Below are positions 23,601 to 38,600 of a DNA stretch of 64,000 bases, piece by piece. Each line of letters starts with the position of its first letter. Position 1 is the stretch's first letter. The stretch covers positions 18,414,001 to 18,478,000 of the forward strand of contig NC_053184.1 in the NCBI RefSeq assembly GCF_905163445.1, written 5' to 3'. The position numbers and the translations under genes are program-made. The stretch is from Pararge aegeria (lineage: Eukaryota; Arthropoda; Insecta; Lepidoptera; Nymphalidae). A model generated the notes under the pieces. That model made no database searches and was not told the DNA's origin. It saw nothing but the letters and a program-made list of their open reading frames with translations.

Positions 23601-26600
23601 TGCAGCATGTTATGTAAATTTTAATAATATAACTATAGTGTATATGATAAAATCCAAATCGCTATATTTGTGAGTTCACTCAGAGTGCAACAAAATAAAT
23701 CCGTCTTCTCGGCTATCACATTGAGGGTACGGAGTGCGCGCGTCAGTGGCGCCTCCTTCAGTAGCTTGGTGCGCCCGTTCGGCACCGCCAGCAGCGATAG
23801 CCGGTGCCTCCGCGAAACATACCGGTCCAGCGGCGCACGCAGGCTTACCAGGCTATGAAGACTATGATAAACTATAAATAATAAAAATTTAAACGAGCGA
23901 GCGAGCAAGCGTTTGTGGTAGCTGAGCGCGTTGCATGCCAGTGTAAAATGGCATGTCCTTAAAGAAGATAATGTAACACGATGCTTAGTTATTATCTTTT
24001 AACGTTTTGTAGTAATATTATGAAAATTAAGCTTAATTTGCTTTATACTCCGCGAAAAGCCGTAGGAAACGGTGTAATCTGTACAGTGTAATTTATAATT
24101 TCTTCAATCATTATACTCTACACCAAACATATTTTAAGCAATGTACTCACAAGTACAGAGCTTGAGAGTATATTGCCGAAGATCTGGTTAGAGTGGAGTA
24201 TAAAGATTGATAATTTTCATAGTTGGTTTATCATGGAATTTCGCATAGAAATGCCTGCATCTATCCAATACGCTTTGTTGGTACCTACAACCTCAAAACA
24301 AGCAATCGAAGCACGCTACGTTAGCATAATAACAAATTCGTTGACGTCATTACATAGTTTACGCTGCCAACTTATGACCAGTAGTAGTGACCCCGCAGTG
24401 GAAACGGTATTGTAAAATCCTATAAATACCTCCCTACAAAGTTTGCGATTTCAAAAGTATAATTACCATATTATAATTACTATTTTAAATACTAATCCAG
24501 TGCTTTGTTATCGCAAACTCCCTAAAATCGAGGGTGGGATTTAGACCATTATTCGTTGTACCGAATATTACGAAACCTTGACACAAGACGATATCTAGAT
24601 GAGTGACTGATTATGAAAGCCTAAGGTTTATTCCTTGCGTCGAGAAGATTAAAGGGTCCGTACCATTTATCAATATGAATCCTGAAATTTCTTCCGCTAT
24701 AACTACACAATATGCCCGTTAGTACTTCGTTTGCTTGGCTTATACAGTGGGCTATCAAATACAAAAAAAAATATTATTATTTATTTATTTGTTTTTAAAC
24801 CCGGACTATTTATTTATCACCTTTGGACCTTATAAGTGAAGTTCCTAGTTCGGCCGTAGAAGGGACAATTTAGTACTTCAGAATTTAGCCTGGCCTGTTT
24901 GCTAGTTACCACCGCCGCTAAGCGATTTAGCGTTCCTGTACGATGCCTTGCCGTGCCCATACCCCTAATCGGTTTCTACGTGACATCGCCGGCACATCAT
25001 TGTTGCTAGGATGGTAGCCAACCATTGTCAAAGCCTACCATCAGACCAAACCGGAGAAAATTCAGAAATAACATATAAATTCCCACCTTACCTGCCTTGC
25101 TATTCAAAGTTCGTGCGGAAAAAAAGGATTTATTTTGTTTAAATCTGTGATAATAAGTCGCGGAGGTACGTTAAAACTGACAGAAGCAATCAAGATTAAA
25201 AGTGTATCTTTGTGGCGTGATCCCGCTCGATCGCGACGGTCTAGAGCTGACAATAATAAAACTATTGTGATTGAGTTTGACTGTGTACGGCCCAACTATG
25301 CGATCATAATTTTAATAGGCTGTAAACTTAAATCCTCCGAATTTTAAATAACGGATATTGATAAGGTACCCGGCTAGATTTTAATTACGTAACCCAATCT
25401 TGTTAAGTATTTAACACAGGATGGTGAGGAATTCCCATTTTGTTTAATATCACTTTTTACTTCATTATATTCACTATAATGGGAATGCAATATTTGTAAA
25501 ATTTTCAATTAATTCCATAGCCAATGAGTCGCTATACTTTAATAAATAAAATGAAACCTTTCTTTTATTACAGGCTGTGCAATGACGTCACATCAAAGAG
25601 AAATCACACGCTCAAACCGAGAGTAGTACTGCCGGAAAATTATGTCAAAGGTATAATTTTTTTTCACTGTTTTCGATAAATAACCAGCAGGTCAGCACCT
25701 GGCACACGTTTTCCTGTCCAAATTGATAATGGTCTAATGATTTCATACAAAATTCCCGTATAAAAGCACTTGATGAGCAAATATCTCATATTTCCAATTT
25801 ATAGGTCATTAATAACGTTAAAGCGGTGATAGCCCAGTGAGTAGGACTTCGGCTTCAATTTCGGGGGTGCGTGTTTGAATCCCAGCACGCACCTCAAACT
25901 TTTCTAAGTTATGTGCGTTTTAAACAATAAGAATATCACTTGCTTCAACGGTGAGGAAACCTGCATACCTGAGAGTTCTCCATAATGTTTTGAAAGGTGT
26001 CTGAAGTCCATCAATCCACATTGGGCAAGCGTGGTGGAGTACGACCTTAACCCCTTCTCATTGTGGGAGGAGACCCGTGCCCTGTAGTGGGCCGTAATAT
26101 GATATGATGATCATGATGATGATGAATTACGATAACATACAAACATAAATAATAATACAAGCATTTAAAATAAAAAAAATAAATGAATCCAGCTCCAGTT
26201 CAGACGCAGAATCCAGTTCTTAAATGGCTTGTTTACTAATAAAAATCATTAAATTTTTACGATAGATTTCGCTCGCGTTCTTTATTCGCTTTCCCGTGCG
26301 AACCATTTGTTTTCCTGGAATAAAAAATGACCTTATGCTACTCTCCATCCTTTCAACTAAGTCTGTGCCAAAAGTCTTGGCTAAGTTTGGTTTGGTTGCT
26401 TATTTAGAACGTGGGGAAGGACAAACAAACGCGCTCTCGCATTTATAATATTAGGAATGGTATAGATAGCTCTCAAAACGTCAATTTCGGTTCAATGGAT
26501 GTTAGTAAAAAACTCCCGTGTGAATCCTTTGTTTTCCTGGGATAAAAAATGTAGAACATGGGGAAGGACAAACAAATCGTTGTCGTAACTTTATGTGGCG

Positions 26601-29600
26601 CCTAACGTTGCTAGTCGTAACATAAGAGTTCATAAAATGTATTTTTTTCTCTAGGAATTACCTAAATCACTAGGCAACCGATTAAGGCTATTCCTACGTT
26701 TAGTAAAAACTGGCATTAGTCTTTATTGCACAAAATAACGAAACAAGAAAAAATGAAATTCGTCGAAAATATAGAAACAATAATTCACACACGTCTACAT
26801 TCGAGGCCTGCTGCTCTGTAAATTTCTCCCTCATATGTAAGAAGTGTTTCAACAAAAGTGGGATATTACTAAGCTGAAGATAATGATATTTCGTTGGGGG
26901 AAAATGATGATTATTGGTCATGAGTAAACCGTGCCAACAAAATTGTTCTTGTCCATAATTTGATCGTTTCTCTAGCTTAAAAAACCCGTATGTTTCCGCT
27001 AAGGCAACTAACTATTCCTACTATCTTGACGCCCCAATTAAAGCTAAATTTATATAAATTTCTTCTAGAACTGTTTTCTGAAAATTGCTTTGGCTTTATG
27101 ACAAGTAATATGTTAATTAACGTTACTGCTTACATTATAATAACATGACAAAATAATAAAATATTGTTTAGTTTATGTTGCCTTACTTTACTAAAGGTGG
27201 TGGGTTTTCGTATTTTTGGTATTTTTTATATATATAGAAGAGATATCTTCGTTTATATATTTATAAATAAAAATAAATGACACACTAGCTCTAGCACAGA
27301 TTCCGATCTAATTAAGCTGCATCTTCCTCAACACCAGCAACGAAATAGCGAGTGCTTAGATTTTATAAGACACGGAATGGAGAAAAGTTTTCTTATGTTA
27401 AACATTAGATGAAAAATAATAATAAAAAATAATCTTTTAAAATTGGATAAAGTTCGCCTTCTGAAGGTCAGAAACATAACTACTGAAATGGTATGCTAGT
27501 TACAGATTCATCTAAGAGAAGTTATCTAACTATAGTCAACGATCCACAAAATACAGGAAAACGACAATGATGTGGATGTGTAATTGGATTTGAAATTAAA
27601 CTCTGCAGTACAGGTAATAAGGATCAAAATCGAATGTAATATGTAATTGAGTGTGCTCGTGTATCCGTATCTCAATCGAATCTCATTTAGATTGTGTAGT
27701 TGCTGACAGATGCCAGCATCATTAGGCTTGTTATGACTAATACGCTATTTTGTCAAAAGACCCGACTCAACTTAAATGAATAGTTCATGACGTCATAAAT
27801 CAATTTTTTTATATATTTTGTGGCAGCACTGAGGTAATAGCTCTGTAGTTAGGGCTTCGGTCCCGAGTTATGGGGGAACGAGCTCGATCCACGCCACGCA
27901 CCTCTAATTTGTCGGATAATTAAGCAATTAAAATAATATTTGCTGTTACGGAGAAGGAAAACATCGTGAGGAAACCTTTATTCCGGATAGATACTCCATA
28001 ATGTTTTTAAAAAGCTTCTGAACTCTGACGACCAGTTCAGGTGTTGCACATAAAGTGTTGTTTGAAGTTGCGTGGCTGAAACGTGGTCAACGAGTGGTCT
28101 ACTTGTCATACTTATAGTCATTATCGTCATCATCATCAGGGCACGGGTCTCCTCCGGGGTAATGAGAAGGGTTTAGGTCGTAGTTCACCACGCTGCCCCA
28201 GTGCGGATTGGCTCTTTCCTACCCATACTTCGTATAAACTTCAACTTCAAACGATAAAAAAGCTTGGGTGTGAATTGCTCTAGCTTCATAGCTGAATATA
28301 AATTTATTGTGAGATGGTGATAACAAAAAAAAAATTTTACCCGGCTAAGTTTGTAGTGGTCTCTTCTTAGACCATGGCGCGTTTGGAACCCTCGTAGCTT
28401 TAGGTTTAAGTTGGCGAACGAAGTTATCACCATCCCCTTACAATTATGTAAACATTTATGTATGAACGCTTCATAAGTGCCTGTGATAGGCCTACATGAA
28501 TAAAGAAATTTTGAATTTGAACTTGAATTTAAACCACACTTTTTTTAAATGCTTCAACATCATTAATATCCACGCCCATTTGTCCACCACGCTGGCTAAG
28601 TGCGGATAAGCTTTGAAGACGATTTTGGAGAACTCTCAGACATTCAGGTTTCCTCGCGATATTTTCTTACACGGTTCAAGCAAGTGATATTCATTTTGTT
28701 GACAAAGCAAAATGAATATCACTTGCAAATTCTTCTTGTCTCTGGACAGTTTACGCACGTTAGCACGTCACTTATTGAGTGTCATAATTTCCTATTGTCG
28801 CTCGCTACTCCAACCATCCAAGCTCATTCCAGAAGCCTAGCATCCCGCCCAGGTTGCTGAGGACTTCCGGCAAAGTGGTTACAAATCACATAATATGGAA
28901 AATACGAGGTGCGTGTCAGGTTTCAAACTCGGCTCCCCGATAGTGAAGCTGAATACCTTAAGACTAAGCTAGGTTCTTTTAATATTATCTGTAGCAATTT
29001 TAAAGTGAAAACAACTTTGAATTCCAATGTTAGATATTTTAAATTACACCATACATATTGTCCTGCTTTTCGCGGAGTATAGCAAATTAAGCTTAATTTT
29101 TATAATATTTCAATGTTAGATTTTAATTTAGTTTTTGCTGTTCATAACTTTTAGCTATTAATCAATGTTTTAGGATTAAATCAAAAATCAGTGGACTGTT
29201 ATGGTCTATACGAAAGTGGTGACAGCTTAGTGGCACTGGCGTGCATAGAGGGTATGCACAGGGTATGCAGATGATAAAAATTTAAGAACTTCTCCAGTAC
29301 GAGATTTAAAAAACCCAAGGATAGGCATTGTTAGTGTTATAAAAAGCCTACCCTTAAGTATTTATAGCTCGTTTTGGAGATTTCCTTCAATTTATATTAA
29401 CTGCATACCCTCTATGCACGCCACTGCTTAGTGGCTAGGGCTTCCTAGAACATCATGGAGAACTCTAATGCAGGTTTCCAAATAATGTTTTCCTTCACCG
29501 TTAAATAAACTGATATTTTAATAACTTAAAAATACATAACTTAGAAAAGTTAGAGGTGCGTGCTGTGATTCAGACTCGGCCCCCCAAAAGTGAAGCCGAA

Positions 29601-32600
29601 GTCCTGAACACTGGGCTATCACCGATAAAGTTTTTAATAAAATGTTGTAATATAGTAATAAATATGAAAAATAAGAATATGTTAAAGACAATATTCGTAC
29701 GAAATATAAATATATGTGTGCCTCAAAATAAATGTTACAGCGAAAAGTACTTATTATGCTTGTGGTATAAAAACTGTTAACCAATTACCACTTGTGGTAA
29801 AAAAATTAGATGGAAATCTATTTAAAGATAAGTAAAAAATTTGGTTGATGAGTAACGAATCTTTTTGCAGCAGCATTTTATGTGTTGAGATAGTCATATG
29901 CAAAATAAACTCGTATTACTTATATAACAAAATTGCACGTCAGAAAGTTGCAAACTGTTGGAACTTTTCCTATTTACGACACCAAAAACCTGTACACAGT
30001 TAAAGAAATAAAAAAATATTCTATTATATTCTTATAAAACTTGCTTTAGCGGCCAAGAAAAACATTGTGAGGAAACCTGCATGCCTGAACCTGCATACTT
30101 CTCAATCTGACAGGAGACCCTGGCCTTATTGTAGACCGGTAATAAGTTCAAATGTTGATGATGATACTAAAAGATATATTATTCGATCTATAATCTGTAA
30201 TTAATCAATATATAAAACTTAAGAGTTCATTTGTTTGACCGCGTTAATATAAGTTCCTTATATTACGCGTTTTTGCGTTTGAAAGCAGATTAATTAGCTA
30301 TTGGCTTAGATTAATGAATGGCTCCTAATGCAGTGGAGAGCGACCATTATTTGAGGCAATGCGTACTAAGGCTACATTTTTATTACTTGTTTAAAATCCG
30401 CGCATACGAAACCGCAGAGCACAGCTAGTTTAGAGATACAATTACTAAGTACCGCTATCACAGAAAAAATATCCCTATCATATTTTCCATATGACTATAT
30501 TAAGAAGGAGAAGAAGAAGAAGAAACACTTTATTGCACGTATAACATACAGTAAGGAGTTTATAGTTAATAACGTAGACATGCAAAGGCTCTTATAGGCA
30601 ACCTTACAGTTACAGCAAGAGAACGGGATAGCTCCAAGAGATTTAATATATAAACGTAAATACCAAAATGTATAGATACAAAATCATATATATAATTTAA
30701 ATAAATAAAGTACCTAACGCTTAATCAAAGAAGATACCTAGACACACATTTACCGACCACCAATTGATTTTCTAATCGATTTTTACCAGGCAACTCAACT
30801 GGTATATTTTTGTATTTTAATTTTTAAATTCTCTAATTTATATTTTTTTATCTGTCAAGTGTCAGTTTACGAAACCCCGTCTCGCCGAATCAGTGTCGTA
30901 CTTTAGACGATATCTTAAGTCGTTAGACATCACATAAGAGTTTATGAAACAATTTTTCCCTGGGAAACACTTGCATCACTAGGCAACCGATTCAGGCGAT
31001 TCCTAGGTTTAGAGCAAATCTTGTATGTAGGCTACTGTTAACCAATATTGTGAGTTCAATTCATTAAATAAAGTAGTTCTATAATAAGTGATCTGATACA
31101 TTATAAATTTTTAATCTCTTTGGTATAGTGGAACTGACACTAGGCACCCAAAAATATTAATGGATACATTACCATACTTCTGATTAATTTATTTTTGACC
31201 TCTTTTGTATAATGGTGTATGTTCTGAAGAGTTATTTGCATTGATACCTCCTTTCCTGTTCTCTAGAAACGCCGTAGAAATTAATTCTAGCCTCATCATC
31301 TGAATGCTTGGTATTCTTCTACTATTTGAAATACTGCAACGTTATACTGTTTCGATATTCGAAAATGAAGCAACAACTCCGATCGAGTCTTAAACTAAAA
31401 CGAACCTATATACGTCCCTATTTTTACACGCTTTATATTAGCTTCACCTCTATGTTTGTATCTTTGTAACCGACTTCTTTGTAATAGATTTTGACCTTCT
31501 TCAAACGGTCTGATTAATTTCAAACTTTGTTGATATATTGAGGACCAAATCAAAGTAGTGTATTGTCATATCACACTAATTAATAAAATTATTCCATTTT
31601 TCAATTTGCAAAATAAGAAGAAGAAGAAACACTTTATTGCACGTAAACATACATATAGGAAAAGAAACATTCATGAAACAGTAAACAATGTAGACATGCA
31701 AAGGCGGCCTTTTTGCTGCAAGCAATCTCTTACAGGCAGCCTTTGTAGAAAGGACTTAGAGCAAGAGAATGGGATAGTGCCAAAAGTATTGTAATATATA
31801 CATAAATACTAAAATGTATAGATACTAATACATAGATAATTTAAATAAATATACGTAATATATTAGTATAAAATATGCATAATATATATAAATATATAAT
31901 ATACATAATATATAAAAGTAGATAAGATTTTTGTTCATTTATTTAATTTTCATCTATAGTCGATAAGGCAGGAATGATGTTAATTTAAATTTCCAACCAC
32001 TATTTAAGCTCCAAATTTAGGTAGAATGAGGTAACCAATTTATTTTTGTTCCAATAAAAATAAGAGTTTAAGAAAAAATAAAAAACACGCTTTTATAAAC
32101 TAAAAGGTAGGAATTAGTTTGGTTTTTTCACCAAGCGTGATTTTAGGTTTTTTGAACTATTGATCTATTCTGTATCCATAATACGTTTCCATGAAAAAAA
32201 AATCTCTTGATCACACTTTTTCCGCTTTGCAAGTCAAGTCGCAATATCTACGTACTGAATGTGCTACTTCAAAGAGATTCCTCATTATTTTTTTTCTTTT
32301 TTACAGAAATGCGTCCGCCATCTCGCAAAGGGCAACCAGTAGTTGTGGAATTCAGCATATACGTGGTTGACGTTAATTCCATTAACGTTGAAGACATGGA
32401 CTTCAGGTGCTAACATTTCTAATCTAAATGTTATTGAGATTTTTTTTCCGTGAGTGGAATTCTTATTAAAACGTTAATTTTAACGGAATTGTATCTATTG
32501 GAAGAAAAAAAAGGTTTTTTTATTATTAAAAATAACTTACTAAGCCAAAAACCAAAATGTTTTGCGGTCTTCTTTAATAACTAGTTTTAATAATCTTTTG

Positions 32601-35600
32601 GGCTAATTAATTAATTATTTATTCATTTGAAATTCCATTACAATGTCATATACATATCGAATTTGCATGACGATGTAAACAAGTTATTCGGCAAATAATT
32701 TCTAATCTCGTACAAAACTTTAAACAGCAAATGTAGTAAAAGACAGAATTTTTTTTATTTTAAAAGTTTAACGCTTTTAGGAAGATGTTATAAGACAAAA
32801 ATGTGATAAGCTCTTTTTAGTTTTTTATTTTCGCTTAGCATTTAATCTCCAAAAATTATTGTTATCAACTAAGTTGTTGACACTTTATTTATATTTATAG
32901 CCATAAATAACTATATTACTCTGTAAAAGTACTGTTTGCTTCCCTGAAGAAGCTAATAACTAAACATTCATTCAATTTCAGAGTGGACATGTTCATCAGA
33001 CAAACGTGGGTTGAAAGTAGATTACAACTTCCCGAGGACATTTTTGAAGAAGGCGACGATCATGTCACTTTACCTCCTGAGTTCTTCGACAATCTATGGC
33101 ATCCCGACCCTTACTTTCTTAATTCTAAAGTAACAGGTACGTTAAATACGTAGCGGCCGGCAAGAGGCATTGATGGACGAACGCATTCACACACGTTAGT
33201 CCACCAATGCCTAGTTGAGGTCAAGGCTTGTAACGTACTTTTCTCAAACATGTCTTTATTTGAACTAATTTTGTATCATACAATTACTTTTCAAAATCAA
33301 TAATAAACAACGAACAAAATTATTTTACCCGCATTGTTCATTTATCAATGAACTGATTTACATTTGGGAGCCAGTTCTAAATTTAAATAAAACTTTTGAT
33401 GTACCTCTTTGGTTGCTACGTTCTCGTTTTAAATTATACGGCAAATATATATATACAGTTTATTATATAATTTATATCGCCACTAACGATATCGTTTTTC
33501 ATTAAAAAAAATCCGGTCGTAAAGAAATTTCAATTTATATAGAAGAAGGCTGTCAAAATAATGTTCAAATTTCCTAGCACGTTTGAGAAAAAGTAATTTA
33601 TATGTTATAAAGAAAAGCTAAAGCTCCGGCCACCATGTTTTAAACTGGATTTTCTCGGGACGTTTGCAGGATTTCTCTTTTGCCTTTGAAACCTTCGGAC
33701 TTTGTCCACAGGGTTCCGTCTTAGTTTTTTATGATTAATCTAAAAGTTGTTCAACTAAGCTGAGATAGATGTTATCTTACCTTTGTTAAATGAAGTTTAT
33801 GGATTAGTGTTATATCAAGCCATGTATGACACCAATATATGAACATTTAACATGATAAGTTGAAACTAACATGACTTAAATAACCTTTTTTATATGCAAA
33901 TAACTTTTTTTTTAAAATAAAGGTTATTATTTGGCTTTAAAATTTTCACCCCTGATTTTGTGTGAAAAAAAAGAAATGTGAACTTTTTTATCTTTATTTT
34001 AGGAGCTTTTTACTAATGCTCTTCGCAGGGATTTTGTTGATTTTTATAGCCGCAAACCGTCCTAACCTCCTCTAAAAGAGGGTGTGCCAAGGGCATTGCT
34101 ACGCATGGAATCTGGGCAATGGTCTCCCTATGCGCAAACAGACACATTCCATTAATAAATGATATACGTCTTCTGATCTACCGCGGTCAGGGCAATTAGG
34201 ATTACGTCTGAATAGATATCTACGGGCCTCATAAGAAAGCTCAGAGTCACTCAGCGGGCGCTGTAGAGAGCTAGTGTCTCTACATGATCAAATCAGAAAT
34301 GAGAAGATCCGTAGAAGAACTAGAGTTACCGAAATAGATCAACGAGTCGCGACGCTGAAGTGGAAATGAGCAGGGCACAGATAGACGTTGGGGTCTTAAG
34401 GTGATGGTGACCCCACCCGGTAAACGCAGCGTAAGTAGGCTTCTAACGATGTGGACAGAGACATCAGGCGAGTTGCTGGGAGCCACTGCAGGCAACCAGT
34501 ACAGGACCGTGTATTGTGGAACTGTCTACAAAAGACCTATGTCCAGCAATTGACGTCAATTGGTTGAATTGATGATATTGATGTATAGATAGACAGCGTG
34601 CATAGAGGGTATGCAGAGGGTATACAGATAGTATAAAATGAAGAAAACTCCAGTAGGAACTAGTTATAAAAACTTAAGGGTAGGATTTTTATAACTCTTA
34701 CAAAGCCTATCCTTAAGTTTTTAATACTACTGGAGATTTGTTTCCTTTTATATTACTTATCTTCCCGCTTAGTGCATACCCTGTATGCATGCCACTAATG
34801 GACAGATGGACAGACGGAAGAAGTCCATATTTACTGCTTTTGTATGGGTTGGACGAGAATGGTGGCTGGTTTGCCAAAGGATAACGCTTAAGGGGTAACC
34901 TTAAGCGTTATCCCGCAGATTAAATATTAACTATAATAAATTCTTCAGATCTTGAATGGAAAGATTTGTTTCTTTACCATATTAGAGCTGACGTTTATGA
35001 TGTCTCCGAATACATTTTGTGCCGAGTCCCCATTCAATGTCATTGTGAATAAAGACTGATTAATCTTAGATCGTTGTTCATTCACTAAGTCAGCAAAGTA
35101 ACACAAGTTAGCCCTCGACTGCAATCTCTAAATCGTTAAGTAATAGTATTTTGTAAGTTTAATTGAGCAAAAAAACTTCATAGCTATTCGACTTTATGTC
35201 ACATTTGTTAATAAGACCATATGAGGTTATTTACACCATTTTAAGGCTATTTTACTCTTACAATAGAATCAGTACCGAAGTAGTTGTTAGAGACTCTCCT
35301 CTTCTAACTCCCTAACAACTTAGTGTAGGAGTTAGGTAACAAGTCGAGAGGGAGGTCAAGTTACCAAGACTATCAGAAGTCCTAGTACCTAAAGAGCGAT
35401 AAATAGCCAAGATTATATTGTGTAGTACCTCCCACATACACTACAATTAATACTTTTTTATAGTTATAATTGATGGGCCAAGTTGGTAACGGCACTTTGA
35501 AGGATCCTACGAAGTGTTGCTCTGTTTCAGGGCGATCTGCTTGGTCTCTTAGTTCTTGAATGAATGAATGAATATACTTTTTCATTGCAAAAAAAGTAAA

Positions 35601-38600
35601 TAAAAAAAGAAAAGTATAACAAAATAACGTTTACAAATTGGCGGCCTTATGGCGATTTCTTCCAGGCAACCAATAGCAAAGAAAACAAATTCAGAAAATA
35701 GTTTCGTGGTGAACATATACTCGTACATATAACTACCCATAAATTAAATATATCATTACTTAAATAAAAATATATAGTATTTTTGTATCTAAAGACCAAT
35801 AAATAAATAAGTTCTTATTATAGAATACTAAAATGTTCGTTGTTTATCATGGGCTTCCTCAAACTGACGTCTGCTTCCATTTTCAACTTGTTTACTATCT
35901 GTTTTTTTCTAACCCGACTACAAAACTCTGTCAGCTTGTTTTGACAGAAACTTAATCGGTGATTCTAATTAAATTTTCAATTTTAGGACGAGCGTGCCAT
36001 TTTTGTCATCAATCCGCTGGTACGATAGTACTCCTATATCAATATTTTATTCAATCACAATCTTTGAAGAAGCACTCTTACAAACCAAATAGCTTTCACC
36101 ATCGTACATTATTGGATTATTGTTTTTGAAATGAAAACTTCTTTTTGCGCGTTGAGCACTTTATCTGTGACAAAAATTATGGAACTGGCGTCATTGTCAC
36201 CGAACTTTTTCCATGAGCTATTTGTGTTCTGTGTATATATTATGTGTACTTTTTGTGTGAACGAAAAGCGTGAAACTCACTTCATCTTCACTGCATGGTT
36301 CTCATGAGCTATATTGTGTATACTTGTACTTTTTAAGTGAACAAAAAGCGTCATGGATTCTTGATCATACATAATTCTTTATAAAAGAAAAATAATTCGA
36401 AAATAATAATCTAATAGCTCGACAATACAATACACAAGTTACTTTATTTCTATCGGCAGTCCCGAAAGACTGACTCACTTGTTTCATTTTTTTCCATAGC
36501 TGTCACTGAAAGTGTGAACTTTTTATTGAATCTTGATACTATATTATACCTACCTATCATTGATTAAGTATGTTAATATACAACGTGTAAATGAAAATCG
36601 AAATAATATTTGAAACGCTTTATAGGTACATGTGTACTGTTTCTGAGATTTATCTTTTAAACCAAAACTCTAATGGTCTTTGAATAAACCATTGCCATAG
36701 TTTTTACTGAAAAAATCAGACACAGCCCTCAGCAAAATTAAAATCATGTGACCCCTGTCACTTTATTAGGTACGCGTTGCGTAGTAGTACCTATACTATG
36801 CACGGGTCGGTCTTTTATCTTCAATAGGGTTGTTATAAGTAAACACTGACAATGTTATGAATTAGTCTGTATGGAAAAATAAATATGCTTATATTGATTA
36901 ATTACTTTTACAGGGTGATTCCTTCAACAATTTTTCGTAATTCCATTACACGTTGTATAGTAAGTGAAGCCGATTCCGATTATAATCACAATCATTTGTG
37001 ACCTCAACAGGCGTACATTTTATTAATCCATAAACAGCAATATGAATGTATAAATAAATCAAATTATGTGAATACAAAAAACACTTGTCCACTAACATGC
37101 CGGGTTATGATGATATATTTTTATTTGTCCATTTGAATTATGTTTATACGCGTTTTGGCTATTTTGTGGGCTTATGAAATATTCGACTATATAGCTACGA
37201 AAATAGGCAACGGTAAAAAAGGATCCAACATAAGAACTTAAATTTAAATATTTGTCCACATGCTACAAACTCACGAAAAAAAAAATAAAGGGCTGTAGCT
37301 CGCAATTTTTTTTTTCACGGCTCACATCTTCTGTAAAACCAACAACGTTATCGTATTTTAAATTGTTAATTGATAATATTCATTTATTCTTAAAATCAAA
37401 CCGAGCGAGAGAAGATGTATTTATTGCCATTTGTACATACAATAATATATATTTAACATAATATATATTGAATACATAATAAAATTGTAATCATCAATTA
37501 CCTAATCGGTACACCTAAAATATCTGGGTGATTATGAAGATCTATCTGAAAAGCCACATATCTTCAAGTATTCGAATATTAGCTTAAAATATGTGTCGCT
37601 AGTGTTATTTAGATAATACACCTATCGAATAAATTCCGAGAATTGAGTAGAAAATTCCATTTATTTCATCCGTTTCACGTGTAACGTATAATAATTCCCA
37701 TAGTCACGTTTTACTAGATTTGTTCCTTTTATATATATATATTATGTACCTATATAATAACTTAATTCATATCTATATGATGTGTATTTAAAAAAAAAAT
37801 ACAATGTTGCTAATTCGGTAATACAGAAATCCAATACTAAACTTCAAGATGGACGACAGTGACTGGATAAAGATTATTATTTACTACAGTTCTATACCAT
37901 GAATTAATAATGACTTCTATTCTAAAAAATGGGAAATGTACCAGCATTTTCAATCGCCAGACTACCATTGGGTTATGGTCTTTCGAACAAAATGCCGGTT
38001 CCATTGTCACTCCCTTTTCAAATTGTTGAGCTGTCTGGTAGTCTGGCAAAGTGAGGAAAACGAACATAATCACGTAGATAAACTCATAGCTAGCAGTTTT
38101 TTCCATCGTGAACAGATTAGACCCTAAGTTTTCATGATATCCTGGTCCACAGATAATATTTTGAAAGGTGTTTCAGTATCTTTCAAACTTTATCAATTTG
38201 GTTTAGGATACTGGCAGGAGCACCATTAACACTTTATTCAATTTAAAGGCACACGATATGTTCACATATTTATCAATTCACTCAGCTTAGATGAACAATT
38301 TTATATGAAATTTTGTATTTTTGTACACTTTTAAAGCACATATAATCAAACCGCACTGCAAAAGTTCTTACAATAATATTACAGAGGCTAAAATTCTCAA
38401 AATGGTGAAGCTACTTTTTTATTTGCTTTTGCGATCAGTATCGTCACTGACACAACACGGAAATACCGTTTGAATATGGTATAATAATTATTTATGCAAC
38501 AGCTGTATAAAAACGGGTATTAAAACATGAATATGGGTCACACAAGGCGAACCTATAATACTATCACATAAGTATTTTAGTACCTAATTATCACCCGTTG

